Assembly: GCF_000003815.2 (NCBI RefSeq)
Contig: NC_049985.1
Span: 7,626,066-7,690,065 of the forward strand
Direction: 5' to 3'
DNA length: 64,000 nucleotides
Source of the DNA: Branchiostoma floridae
Lineage: Eukaryota > Chordata > Leptocardii > Amphioxiformes > Branchiostomatidae
Under the pieces are notes generated by a model. The model was not told where the DNA came from and made no database searches. It saw only the letters and a program-made list of their open reading frames with translations. This document shows positions 1-11,861 of the stretch, in pieces. Numbering within the stretch: position 1 is the first letter of the stretch; each line of letters starts with the position of its first letter. Both the position numbers and the translations under genes were made by a program.

Positions 1-444
1 CATAAAGTGTTACAACAGTAATGTTCCAACGTCCGAATCAGGTATTCGAATTTTCGACGGTGCCCCACTCGTCCCGCTCGAAACAGTTCGATTCATTCGA
101 ATGGAGCCCGTGTGATACAACTTAGAGTAGAGCCCGTGCCATGCGGAAAGTTATCACCCGGTCCGGAACACCGTACCGGTATCGAACGTTTTCGCGTCAC
201 AGGTATGACATAATTGGTAATACTATAACCAAGCACAATGTTTTTGCTTGCTAACTATGCATTGTAAGCGAAAAGATTGTGTCAGTTGTTACTATGGAGG
301 ATGACACTCTGGCTAGAGTATGTAAGCCCTGGTAAACTAACTAGGATGACACTCTGGGTAACATAAGCGATGATTTAGAGATACTTTTATGAATCTTTCA
401 TTGTCTTTTCTCGATAAATTGTTGACACACATTTCACCCTCCAG
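1..444. other. Unassigned upstream sequence of DEG/ENaC copy 1
   Basis: No exon is recognisable here. By comparison with copies 2 and 3 this stretch should be intron upstream of the short exon at 445-501. The preceding exon (the one with the PWGQC motif) was not found, so it lies outside the window or is lost. Confidence 0.4.
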
Positions 445-2091
445 GTACCTTAGACTATTGTTCACCACTGAACCTCAGCTCGTGCGTTTTACCAACGTTA
501 GGTAAGTTGTGCACAGATTTCTGTACGTACGCTGAATAATGTCTACGGTGAGTTACGATAACAATAAGATATTGTAGTAGTGTCATCATAAACATGGACG
601 TCAAACAGATATCGTAATATTGTCAAAGTGGAAAATATAAGTTCCGTTTTGAACTTCTGTTCTAGAAAAACGAAACGTCCAGCTACCAGATATCTATCTT
701 AAATGTTTTGTGAACAGGTAAAGTAGATATGAAGACCAGAAGTTCCGCTGCAGTACATTAAAAAGCCACCAAGGGCCATTATCGATCTTGGCCTTCGTTT
801 TCTCAGCCCCTATCCCCTACCAAATACCAGTGGATCCATTCACAGTTTCTCGAGTTATGCTGTACGCAAACAAACAAACAAACGGCATAAGGTAATAACA
901 AACTTGATATAACCTCCTTGGTAATAACGTTCAGTATCTTTCTGCATGTATTCCAGCCACCTTTCTGCAGGAGAATAACGAGTTTGACGCCTGTGGCTGC
1001 ACGGTGCCGTGTGAACACACATCCTACCACACCACAGTCTCGTACGCAGGGTACCCTTCACCACAAGCCGCCTCGTATTTAGAGACAGTTTTCAATGTCA
1101 GCAGAGGGTATAGTAGGTAAGACAGGACAATATGTTTTTCTTTCATTTCAGCGCAAGTAGCTGGAAATCTACTTGCATGAATGTGTCTGTTCGTCCTTTC
1201 TTTCGGTATTCATACCTGCATGGTGGTGACACCTTGTATTGCCTTAATAGTACACTTCGACTGTGGTCAGAAAATTAGAATAATATTGTAATATAAAAAT
1301 TGTATCTGTACCGCGAAGTGCTGTAATGGCAGCTTTTGTCAAAAGCACTTTTTGGAGAGGGGGATATACACTAGCAGCTGATCATTTCGTCCTACTCCAT
1401 GTTGAGGATTGTAACTTGTATCTTCTCATAACTGCCTAACTTTCCCCAGCGTAAACATCGTTCTTCTTGACGTGTACTACCATGAACTGAGGAGCACCAC
1501 GTTAGAACAGTTTAAAGCAGTCACCCAGTCTGGACTGATCAGTGAGTATCTTAATTGTGCGACCTGGGCAATTATCAGAAGTCAGTTCTTCTTCTTTCCC
1601 AAATGAAAATGTAAGATTTATCACTTCTTCTTTACCATTATAAATTTTACTGAAATCCTGAAAATTGTAATAAATTTGTTAACCTCAGATATCTTTAACT
1701 TCTGACAAAGATGAATCCAGCAAACAATAAAATCTTGGGAATTCAATTCCAGGTTTGCAGTCGCAAGACCTGAATGGTTTACTATGGCGTTCCTTGCCTT
1801 GACATTGACCTTTGCACTTTGACCTTTCCTACAGGTGACGTAGGTGGACAGCTCGGTTTCTTCATCGGTGTGAGCGTCATCACCTTGTTCGAGTTCTTCG
1901 AGTATCTGGTCATGAAATTTCTTGTCTTCGCCTGCTATTCTAAGATGGAATCTGAGACGGAAAAGCCAGACAGAGAACAGTCAACTAAGGAAAACAGTAG
2001 TGTGCCTCCTGAAAATAAAGGGGCACTCGCTACAGAGCTCCAGACGATGCCAAAAACTCAGAAAGGACTTGCAGAAATCCAGGTTTCTTGA
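445..2091 (+). CDS. DEG/ENaC (ASIC-like) channel, tandem copy 1, 3' part only
   Basis: Last four exons of an amiloride-sensitive/acid-sensing-type sodium channel: 445-501, 957-1116, 1450-1541 and 1835-2091, all with AG/GT borders and the same phases as copies 2 and 3. They encode the DYCSPLNL segment, the cysteine-rich extracellular block DACGCTVPCE, the YYHELRS segment before the membrane, and transmembrane helix 2 with the pore motif GFFIGVS followed by ITLFEFFEYL. The cytoplasmic tail is polar, lysine/glutamate rich, and ends in EIQVS. Members of this family form trimeric plasma-membrane cation channels. The 5' exons are not in the window, so the gene may simply be cut by the edge. Its tail differs from those of copies 2 and 3, making it the oldest or most diverged of the three tandem copies. 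Confidence 0.8.
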
Positions 2092-3123
2092 CCTCGAGGA
2101 TACCGAAGAAATTCACTTTCTTTGTTTCTTGTTGAAGAACACAGACGAGCGATGCATTAATCATGACATTGAATATCTAATACAGTATTGTGATATTCAA
2201 TATTTCAAATTTCGTCAATATTAGTCTATCTAGTCATATTGCGACAAGCGTTTCTTGGATCATGGCCAGTACAATTTGAATATATAGGCTAACACGCTTA
2301 ATGGTGTGTTTGTATTAGGTTTGGCTCGTATATAAATGATATGAATGAAATGGATTGTATAGTAGTGTATATGAAAGCGCTCTACACACAAGCGGTGCCA
2401 GTAATATGAATACTGTGACTGAATTATAATGTTATAATATATTTCACTGCATGCATTGCTCACACACGTACATGTATATAATGTTTCTCATTGCAACTTG
2501 AAACGTTTACATTATTTTCATGTGTTCTAATTCTTACAGTGGAGCAGTTTTCGTTATATACATCTTCACATGACCAAAGGATTTAAACGTATATGATTCT
2601 GACATGCCAAATATTTGAATATAAGTTCACCTCAGGTGACCTGTTTGGATAGTTTGAATCTAACAATGGATAGATCTATATGTTATTACATGACTCACAG
2701 GCCGAAGATTACCTTACAATCCAAGGGGGTTCAAATTTCCCCATCTCTCAAGAACCGCCCAGATCATCTATCTTATATATAATACCCTGTACCTTATCCA
2801 ACGTACGTTCGTCACTTCCTTAGTTCCTAGCAACGTTAATTCCTGGACTTTCCACTGACTAGGAAAATTTGTATCTCTTTTGTAATATACTAATAATCGA
2901 CCCACTGCATATCTATCCAGGTTACGTTTAAAACCTGTGGTAATTTGATATGTAGGGAATCACCAGCCACATTCCTTTGCCAGCTAGTTTCTTTATCATC
3001 CCTGAGCCTTTAATTGTGACAGTGATTATCCGAATTCCATCGACTCATGACGGACTCTGCTAGCCTGGGTACCATCCGGATAGTAGTTCGCTCCTATGTT
3101 GGCTTCTTCTATCAGCAGAGAAG

Positions 3124-3166
<43 letters not shown>

Positions 3167-3523
3167 GATAAATGTCAGAGCTAGAAGCGACTGTATATAG
3201 TATATAATGAACGCCGATGCGAACTACTTTCCGGATGGTACCCAGGCTCGGACTCTGTGCCTTGCTCCTAACAAGAGGTCAAAGGGCATGGCTTGTGGCC
3301 TTCCACCTCATCTGGAAGGTAGAGTAGTGACAACAACACTGGTGTGACAGCTGATCACATACAGCAGTAACTGTGTCCAGCTTGTTCTTCAGCGCCTGGA
3401 CGTCACAGCCAGAAGGTGAACGAGTAGCTCGTCTTTACATCAATACAATTGTACTCAATTATGTTCCTTGAGCGGTGAAGATAATTGACGCTGACAGTTT
3501 CCAACATGCTTGTTTGCCAATGG
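2092..3523. other. Spacer downstream of DEG/ENaC copy 1
   Basis: Non-coding. From about 2480 to 3523 it is paralogous to 17640-18460 downstream of copy 2 (for example the blocks starting GTGACAGTGATTATCCG). This shows that the spacer was duplicated along with the gene. The only clear extra sequence is the MITE at 3060-3249. Confidence 0.6.
3060..3249. mobile_element. hAT-like MITE with (TA)n core, 8-bp TSD
   Basis: A 190-bp element whose ends are inverted repeats of about 30 bp (AGCCTGGGTACCATCCGG... against its complement near 3220-3248), with a (TA)n run at about 3128-3164 in the middle. It is flanked by the exact 8-bp direct repeat GGACTCTG at 3052-3059 and 3250-3257. The paralogous spacer at 18167-18174 has a single GGACTCCG and no insertion, which confirms the boundaries. 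An 8-bp duplication is typical of hAT elements. There is no coding capacity. Confidence 0.88.
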
Positions 3524-3533
3524 CGCCCGGCCC
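3524..3533. repeat. Left target-site duplication of the foldback element
   Basis: CGCCCGGCCC immediately left of the 6.2 kb element; the identical 10 bases follow it at 9724-9733. The paralogous uninterrupted site lies near 18457-18466. Confidence 0.75.
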
Positions 3534-3537
3534 GCAT

Positions 3538-3760
3538 GGTCTTTTTAGCGAATGCCCACAAACGCCCACTCTAGACAAGTCCGCGCTGCACGAATCTCAT
3601 TTTTTTTACTTGGAATATGTCCACGTTGTGCTCCCATGTATTAATCCTGAGTTTCAAGTCAATCCATCGACCCGAAGTGACATAAATCAAAGTTTTCGAT
3701 TCTCGATGGTCTTTTTAGCGAACGCCCAGAAAAATGTCTTTTTAGCGAATGCCCACTATA
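3538..3760 (+). repeat. Terminal and subterminal TCTTTTTAGCGAAYGCCCA motifs, left end
   Basis: The motif occurs at the terminus (about 3539-3557) and twice more at about 3709-3760, with small variations. The mirrored copies sit at about 9490-9560 and 9695-9718 on the other strand. Repeated terminal motifs of this sort usually serve as transposase binding sites; that role is inferred. Confidence 0.6.
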
Positions 3761-4690
3761 TCCACAAAAATATCAGCCGTCGCGCAACGACACCTAAACC
3801 TACCGCCACAAACATGTTCAAGATGGTGTCCCATTGATGTGTACGGAGTTTCCGTGCTTTACAAGCATTTTAAGTCCCTGTTTTTGGTCAAAACGTACGC
3901 CGCCGATACTGCCATACATTAACAATGGCAATTCAAAATGGCGGGCACTAGTCATGTGACCTCCTTGCGGGACTGTTCTATAAGTATCGCGGGAGGGACT
4001 GTTGTAGCATAGCTTATCATACAACCATTTTAGAGTGAATTCTAAACAAGATTTTCAATTCATAGTGCTATCATCTGACTGATATTTACAATGTGGTCCT
4101 TTTTTCTGTGCTATAATTACCCAGGTTTGAGGAACTTAGTGCAAATATGGATATTGATTCTCCTCAGTGCCCAATTAATGTACAAAAGGCTCAGACACAT
4201 TAGTGTTATAAACCTGACTAGGGGCAGGTAACCAATACTAGAAAAACATAGCTATTCATTATTAACAATACTATTTACATTATAATAATAACTCTTCACC
4301 AAACTGGACTTTTCTTATCTTTATTTATCACAGAAACATTGCTAAAATGAGGATTTGATTAGATGAGTATCTGTTACAGTGTGCACAAACTTATTTCAAA
4401 TACAAAAATGTATTTCATTTCACTTCCTAAATATTTTTAAAGTATTGGAAGGGGTTGAGACATAAACAATATTAATTGCATTATTTGTGAGCAGAAAAAT
4501 GGAACCACATGCTATTAATAGTCTAATAAAATGTTGGAACATGGCATGAGCGGGCTCCTCTTCTGAGTACAGAAAGGAAATGTTTTATAACATTTAGTTA
4601 TGACGTAGAAAATTTCAATTGTAAAATGTACATTTATTAACATTGACAAACAAATTGTTTTTCTCTTCTTAATAAATGACAACAATACAG

Positions 4691-6343
4691 GTAAGTAAGG
4701 TGTGTTTCTTTTATAACAGGCCAGGTAAGACGCCGTACAGGTAAGTAAGGCGTGTTTTCTTTTATAGCAGACCAGGTAAGACACCGTACAGGTGAGTAAC
4801 ATGTGTTTCCTTTTATAGCAGACCAGGTAAGACACCGTACAGGTAAGTAAGGTGTATTTTCTTTTATAGCAGACCAGGTAAGACACCGTACAGGTGAGTA
4901 ACATGTATTTCCTTTGATTACAGACCAGGTAAGACACCAAACAGGTGAGTAAAGTGTATTTCCTTTGATTATAGAGCAGGTTAGACACCATACAGGTGAG
5001 TAACGTGTATTTCCTTTTATAACAGGCCAGGTAATACACCATACAGGTAAGTAAGGTGTGTTTCCTTTTATAGCAGACCAGGTAAGACACCGTACAGGTA
5101 AGTAAGGTGTGTTTTCTTTTATAGCAGACCAGGTAAGACACCGTACATGTGAGTAAGGTGTGTTTCCTTTTATAACATGCCAGGTAAGACACCATACAGG
5201 TAAGTAAGGTGTGTTTCCTTTTATAGCAGACCAGGTAAGACACCGTACAGGTGAGTAACATGTATTTCCTTTGATTACAGACCATGTAAGACACCATACA
5301 GGTGAGTAACGTGTGTTTCCTTTGATTACAGACCAGGTAAGACACCGCACAGGTGAGTAAGGTGTATTTCCTTTGCATATAGACCAGATAGGGTGAGTAA
5401 AGCAGCTTTCCTTTGCCTATAGACCAGATAGGCCATTATACAGGTAAGTTAGGTGTCTTTCCTTCGCCTATATACCAGATAGGGCATTATACAGATAAGT
5501 AAGGTGTCTTTCCTTTGCCTATAGACCAGATAGGGCATTATACAGGTGAGTAAGGCGTCTTTCCTTTGCCTATAGACCAGATAGGGCATGATACAGGTAA
5601 GTAAGGTGTCTTTCCTTTGCCTATAGACCAGTTATGGTATTATACAGGTGAGTAAAGCAACTTTCCTTTGCCTATATACCAGATAGGCCATTATACAGGT
5701 GAGTAAGGTGTCTTTCCTTTGCCTATAGACCAGATAGGACATTATACAGGTAAGTTAGGTGTCTTTCCTTTGCCTACAGACCAGATAGGTATTATACATA
5801 TACAGGTGAGTAAAGCAACTTTCCTTTGCCTATAGACCATATAGGCCATTATACAGGTGAGTAATGCGTCTTTCCTTTGCCTATAGACCAGATAGGTATT
5901 ATACAGGTGAGTAAAGCAACTTTCCTTTGCCTATAGACCAGATAGGGTATTATACAGGTGAATAAGGTGTCTTTCCTTTGCCTATAGACCAGATAGGGCA
6001 TTATTCAGGGAAGTTAGATGTCTTTCCTTTGCCTATAGACCAGATAGGGCATTATACAGGTAAGTAAGGTGTCTCTCCTTTGCCTATAGACCAGATAGGG
6101 TATTTTACAGGTGAGTAAAGCAACTTTCCTTTGCCTATAGACCAGATAGGCCATTAAACAGGTGAGTAATGCGTCTTTCCTTTGCCTATAGACCAGATAG
6201 GTATTATACAGGTGAGTAAAGCAACTTTCCTTTGCCTATAGACCAGATAGGGCATTATACAGGCAAGTAACGTGTCTTTCCTTTGCATATAGACCACGGA
6301 GGGTATGTACAGGTAAGTTAAGTGTATGATACCCTATCTGGTC
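4691..6343 (+). repeat. 51-bp tandem array of the left foldback arm
   Basis: About 32 head-to-tail units of 51 bp. There are two subfamilies: an outer one (4691 to about 5370, roughly 13 units) and an inner one (to about 6300). Each unit reads, on the plus strand, CAG, then GTAAGT or GTGAGT, then a pyrimidine-rich stretch ending in TAG (inner) or CAG (outer), then ACCAG and about 16 further bases. Thus 30 nt that look like a minimal intron alternate with 21 nt that look like a mini-exon. Because 51 is divisible by three, several frames stay open and give spurious 17-residue repeat peptides. Confidence 0.9.
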
Positions 6344-7265
6344 NNNNNNNNNNNNNNNNNNNNNNNNNNNNNNNNNNNNNNNNNNNNNNNNNNNNNNNNN
6401 NNNNNNNNNNNNNNNNNNNNNNNNNNNNNNNNNNNNNNNNNNNNNNNNNNNNNNNNNNNNNNNNNNNNNNNNNNNNNNNNNNNNNNNNNNNNNNNNNNNN
6501 NNNNNNNNNNNNNNNNNNNNNNNNNNNNNNNNNNNNNNNNNNNNNNNNNNNNNNNNNNNNNNNNNNNNNNNNNNNNNNNNNNNNNNNNNNNNNNNNNNNN
6601 NNNNNNNNNNNNNNNNNNNNNNNNNNNNNNNNNNNNNNNNNNNNNNNNNNNNNNNNNNNNNNNNNNNNNNNNNNNNNNNNNNNNNNNNNNNNNNNNNNNN
6701 NNNNNNNNNNNNNNNNNNNNNNNNNNNNNNNNNNNNNNNNNNNNNNNNNNNNNNNNNNNNNNNNNNNNNNNNNNNNNNNNNNNNNNNNNNNNNNNNNNNN
6801 NNNNNNNNNNNNNNNNNNNNNNNNNNNNNNNNNNNNNNNNNNNNNNNNNNNNNNNNNNNNNNNNNNNNNNNNNNNNNNNNNNNNNNNNNNNNNNNNNNNN
6901 NNNNNNNNNNNNNNNNNNNNNNNNNNNNNNNNNNNNNNNNNNNNNNNNNNNNNNNNNNNNNNNNNNNNNNNNNNNNNNNNNNNNNNNNNNNNNNNNNNNN
7001 NNNNNNNNNNNNNNNNNNNNNNNNNNNNNNNNNNNNNNNNNNNNNNNNNNNNNNNNNNNNNNNNNNNNNNNNNNNNNNNNNNNNNNNNNNNNNNNNNNNN
7101 NNNNNNNNNNNNNNNNNNNNNNNNNNNNNNNNNNNNNNNNNNNNNNNNNNNNNNNNNNNNNNNNNNNNNNNNNNNNNNNNNNNNNNNNNNNNNNNNNNNN
7201 NNNNNNNNNNNNNNNNNNNNNNNNNNNNNNNNNNNNNNNNNNNNNNNNNNNNNNNNNNNNNNNNN
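6344..7265. other. Assembly gap inside the foldback element
   Basis: A 922-base run of N at the centre of a near-palindrome, where assembly would be expected to fail. The true length, and any central unique sequence or transposase gene, are unknown. Confidence 0.95.
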
Positions 7266-8566
7266 TAATGCCCTATCTGGTCTATAGGCAAAGGAAAGTT
7301 GCTTTACTCACCTGTATAATACCTATCTGGTCTATAGGCAAAGGAAAGACGCATTACTCACCTGTTTAATGGCCTATCTGGTCTATAGGCAAAGGAAAGT
7401 TGCTTTACTCACCTGTAAAATACCCTATCTGGTCTATAGGCAAAGGAGAGACACCTTACTTACCTGTATAATGCCCTATCTGGTCTATCGGAAGGGGGTA
7501 AATTATTCACGTTGCCTCTGTCGTTACAGACCATGTAGGGTATTGTGTAGGTAAGTTAAGTGTATGATACCCTATCTGGTCTATAGGCAAAGGAAAGTTG
7601 CTTTACTCACCTGTATAATACCCTATCTGGTCTATAAGCAAAGGAAAGACACCTTACTCGCCTGTTTAATGGCCTATATGGTATATAGGCAAAGGAAATA
7701 CACCTTATTCACCTGTATAATACCCTATCTGGTCTATAGGCAAAGGAAAGACACCTAACTTACCTGTATAATGCCCTATCTGGTCTATAGGCAAAGGAAA
7801 GTTGCTTTACTCACCTATATAATACCCTATCTGGTCTATAGGCAAAGGAAAGTTGCTTTAATCACCTGTATAATACCTATCTGGTCTATAGGCAAAGGAA
7901 AGACACCTTCCTTACCTGTATCATGCCCTATCTGGTCTATAGGCAAAGGAAAGACACCTTACTCACCTGTATAATGCCCTATCTGGTCTATAGGCAAAGG
8001 AAAGACACCTTACTTATCTGTATAATGCCCTATCTGGTATATAGGCGAAGGAAAGACATCTTACTTACCTGTATAATGGCCTATCTGGTATATAGGCAAC
8101 AGAAAGTTGCTTTACTCACCCTATCTGGTCTATATGCAAAGGAAACACACCTTACTCACCTGTGCGGTGTCTTACCTGGTCTGTAATCAAAGGAAATACA
8201 CGTTACTCACCTGTATGGTGTCTTACATGGTCTGTAATCAAAGGAAATACATGTTACTCACCTGTACGGTGTCTTACCTGGTCTGCTATAAAAGGAAACA
8301 CACCTTACTTACCTGTACGGTGTCTTACCTGGCCTGTTATAAAAGGAAACACACCTTACTCACCTGTACGGTGTCTTACCTGGTCTGCTATAAAAGGAAA
8401 CACACCTTACTCACCTGTACGGTGTCTTACCTGGTCTGCTATAAAAGGAAACACACCTTACTCACCTGTACGGTGTCTTACCTGGTCTGCTATAAAAGGA
8501 AACACACCTTACTTACCTGTACGGCGTCTTACCTGGCCTGTTATAAAAGAAACACACCTTACTTAC
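7266..8566 (-). repeat. 51-bp tandem array of the right foldback arm
   Basis: The same 51-bp unit in inverted orientation, so the splice-like motifs read on the minus strand. About 25 units are visible; the outer subfamily has only about 8 units (about 8155-8566) against roughly 13 in the left arm, so copy number changes independently in the two arms. A short segment at about 7505-7565 flips orientation locally, possibly the edge of a second palindrome centre or an assembly artefact. Confidence 0.88.
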
Positions 8567-10378
8567 CTGTATTGTTGTCATTTATTAAGAAGAGAAAAAC
8601 AATTTGTTTGTCAATGTTAATAAATGTACATTTTACAATTGAAATTTTCTACGTCATAACTAAATGTTATAAAACATTTCCTTTCTGTACTCAGAAGAGG
8701 AGCCCGCTCATGCCATGTTCCAACATTTTATTAGACTATTAATAGCATGTGGTTACATTTTTCTGCACACAAATAATGCAATTAATATTGTTTATGTCTT
8801 AACCCCTTCCAGTACTTTAAAAATATTTAGGAAGTGAAATGAAATACATTTTTGTATTTGAAATAAGTTTGTACACACTGTAACAGATACTCATCTAATC
8901 AAATCCTCATTTTAGCAATGTTTCTGTGATAAATAAAGATAAGAAAAGTCCAGTTTGGTGAAGAGTTATTATTATAATGTAAATAGTATTGTTAATAATG
9001 AATAGCTATGTTTTTCTAGTATTGGTTACCTGCCCCTAGTCAGGTTTATAACACTAATGTGTCTGAGCCTTTTGTACATTATTGGGCACTGAGGAGAATC
9101 AATATCCATATTTGCACTAAGTTCCTCAAACCTGGGTAATTATAGCACAGAAAAAAGGACCACATTGTAAATATCAGTCAGATGATAGCACTATGAATTG
9201 AAAATCTTGTTCAGAATTCACTCTAAAATGGTTGTATGATAAGCTATGCTACAACAGTCCCTTCCGCGATACTTATAGAACAGTCCCGCAAGGAGGTCAC
9301 ATGACTAGTGCCCGCCATTTTGAATTGCCATTGTTAATGTATGGCAGTATCGGCGGCGTACGTTTTGACCAAAAACAGGGACTTAAAATGCTTGTAAAGC
9401 ACGGAAACTCCGTACACATCAATGGGACACCATCTTGAACATGTTTGTGGCGGTAGGTTTAGGTGTCGTTGCGCGACGGCTGATATTTTTGTGGATATAG
9501 TGGGCATTCGCTAAAAAGACATTTTGCTGGGCGTTCGCTAAAAAGACCATCAAGAATCGAAAACTTTGATTTATGTCACTTCGGGTCGATGGATTGACTT
9601 GAAACTCAGGATTAATACATGGGAGCACAACGTGGACATATTCCAAGCAAAAAAAATGAGATTCGTGCAGCACGGACTTCTCTAGAGTGGGCGTTTGTGG
9701 GCATTCGCTAAAAAGACCCTCCCCGCCCGGCCCACACATAGAGAGCCAGAGATGTTTGTCAAGACCACACCTGGTAGTGTCGAGCCTTTGTTGTCTCTAA
9801 TTTACCCGGTCTTTCATCGCCGTGACAAGAACGTCCTCTCGGTCGCTGCAAACTTTTTTTTTTAGTTCTTTCAATCCTTGACTAAATCCCTGACTAATGA
9901 CTAATACTAGGTGTGACCAGTATGTTGTCTAGTGCCATTGTGTATGTCACATGGCTCTTTATAATCCAGAATGCCACTAAGATACGCCTTGTCAACATCT
10001 CCACGGCGTTCAGTGGGAACTTAACGTCTCTACAGTAGGTTCTCCGTCATCAGCCATTCCTAATTAAAGTCCGAAGGGCCTGGTCGCATTTGTGGTAGGC
10101 CGCCGCACGATGTAAGATGTTACTTGTTGGTATTTTCGGTAAGACAACAGCTACATTTTGTACGACGTATGTACGGTTATCTAGATATTAAATGTCCTCA
10201 GTTTGCAATCGTACGACGAATGTAAGAGTCATGTAATTGGACTCTAACTGACTGTACCACTTATCAACAATGCGTGTAGGGGTGTAGTAGTTGTGAAAAG
10301 ACTAATGCAAACAAAAACAACTCCACCATGGCAAAATCTCTTGTTTAGCCACCCTACATGTATCCTAAGTGTCCTTTG

Positions 10379-10570
10379 CAGTTAGGCGATTTGACAGACC
10401 ATTTTGCGACTGTGTGAATGGCTTGAAAGCGTCTTATAGGATATTTGGCATACCTTCAGCGCCTCCAGACGAACCTGAGGGACACCGACGTCCACTGGGA
10501 CTAACCGCGGACCCGTGTGGTGAGATAACTCACAAATCAACGTGTGCGGTTTCGTCCGGAACTATTCAGG
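10379..10570 (+). other. Conserved open block upstream of copy 2 (possible 5' exon or relic)
   Basis: A stretch preceded by TCCTTTGCAG (acceptor-like) and followed by CAG/GTAAGT (donor-like) is open in one frame and recurs upstream of copy 3 (19168-19360). Between the two copies it has many replacement changes and a frame break near its end, so coding function is doubtful. It may be a 5' untranslated exon or merely duplicated spacer. Confidence 0.25.
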
Positions 10571-11861
10571 TAAGTCCTGCCTTGTTCTTGTTCCTTGAAT
10601 ACGGATGTAATGGAGGGATTTGACACAAAATCATGTGCATTACGTGTATAAGATATTGATTGCTTCCCTAGGATGGGAGGGGTGTAGTGAGACCCGCGAC
10701 GATATCTTGGTTCTGGTCCCTATGCTCGTAATGTGGCATGTTTTTTATAGGGGTAGAGGGGGTGGGTGGAGGCAAGTCGTAATGTTATATATGATTCCAC
10801 AGTCGAATCACATGCTCTTTTGTAAGTCAGTGTGAAGAGATATTGTCCACTTTCTATATGGATATTTCCTTGACTTGACTCACCTGACTTAAATGCCTTG
10901 AAGCCTGGTTGAGACTGTGGTCGGGATCTGGAATTCTCTGTTCTTGTTCCCCCATGGTCAAAGGTAAACATTGTAAATCAGCACAACAAAACGGTTTTCC
11001 ACATGCTGTACCGTTTGATCAAAACACACATGGTCAACTGTATGGTACTTTGATGGAGGTTCATCCAAGGCGGTTATGTAAAACCTCCTTGATTCAACTT
11101 CTGCGTAACTTCTGCGTATTGTTGTGTAACTCGGTTGACAAGGAAACAAGGTGGATTCTCTCTCGACAGCACATAGTGAGCACACCTAATCGCCCATCTC
11201 TTAAAGAGTGCTCTAATACCCAGTTGTCACTTTAAGGTTGAATAATAGAATAATTCTTTGACTTTTCTTATGAAATTCCGTTTCTATTCAGTTCTACTAA
11301 GTCAGCAAACTTTGTGGATTGGACAAATGATAAGGGTGGTGAAGTCAACAGAAAGCAAACATAAATCAATTTTGTTCAATAACAATAATTCTCTCACCAT
11401 CTATGCATTCGTGTGTTGGTGGCCTGTTCACGGGGAAACTTAAATCTGATTTAAGTTCAATTTGAACGCTATAGAATGTATAATTTTACTCAGAAAATTT
11501 TGTGTAATACACGGGATATGATGCCGAGAAATCCTCGCCAGTTTCTATCTATGCATATCTTTGTATCAGGCACGCCGTGTGTGGGTTTGTTTATATCCGG
11601 AATCGGGAGGTCCTCGGTCATTACCATGATGTCCCAGTGGACACGACATGCCGACATACTCCACAACCTCGGCCAACTCTGAGGGGAGGATCATTGTTAA
11701 TCAGTGTGGTGATTGTGATTACGTGAAGGTATATTCGTTATAAAGTTTCTTTAGAAATATTACGAAAGTGCTGGAGCCAGTGCTCCTGTATTACACTGAT
11801 ACTTGACAATGTTGACAACTACAGACCACGAGGGCAACCGACATCATGTTGAGCTAAAACT

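Larger units (their letters stand above)
3534..9723. mobile_element. 6.2 kb foldback transposon with long inverted arms
   Basis: Two inverted arms converge on a centre that lies in or beside the assembly gap. The unique outer arms, 3534-4690 and 8567-9723, are each 1157 bp and almost identical in inverted orientation. The inner parts of both arms are tandem arrays of a 51-bp unit. The termini carry the motif GGTCTTTTTAGCGAATGCCC, which recurs subterminally. A 9-10 bp direct repeat (CGCCCGGCCC) flanks the element, and the paralogous spacer after copy 2 lacks it entirely (junction near 18457-18466). Long TIRs built of tandem repeats are the hallmark of foldback elements (Drosophila FB, Galileo). 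No transposase was recognised in the readable part, so the element is probably non-autonomous unless the gap hides a gene. Confidence 0.85.

Noticed and set aside
4515-5378. 287-residue minus-strand frame of 17-residue repeats (and its mirror at 8107-8742)
   Set aside because: The repeat period of 51 bp keeps several frames open automatically; the peptide has no family resemblance and the frame is a by-product of the tandem array in the foldback arm.
6236-7369. Long reading frames across 6344-7265
   Set aside because: They consist mostly of N and have no evidence value; the same holds for frames over 12763-12951, 24550-24694, 56546-57214 and 61050-61149.
4691-8566. CRISPR array
   Set aside because: The 51-bp units are contiguous with no unique spacers, lie in inverted arms of a eukaryotic transposon, and no cas genes exist.
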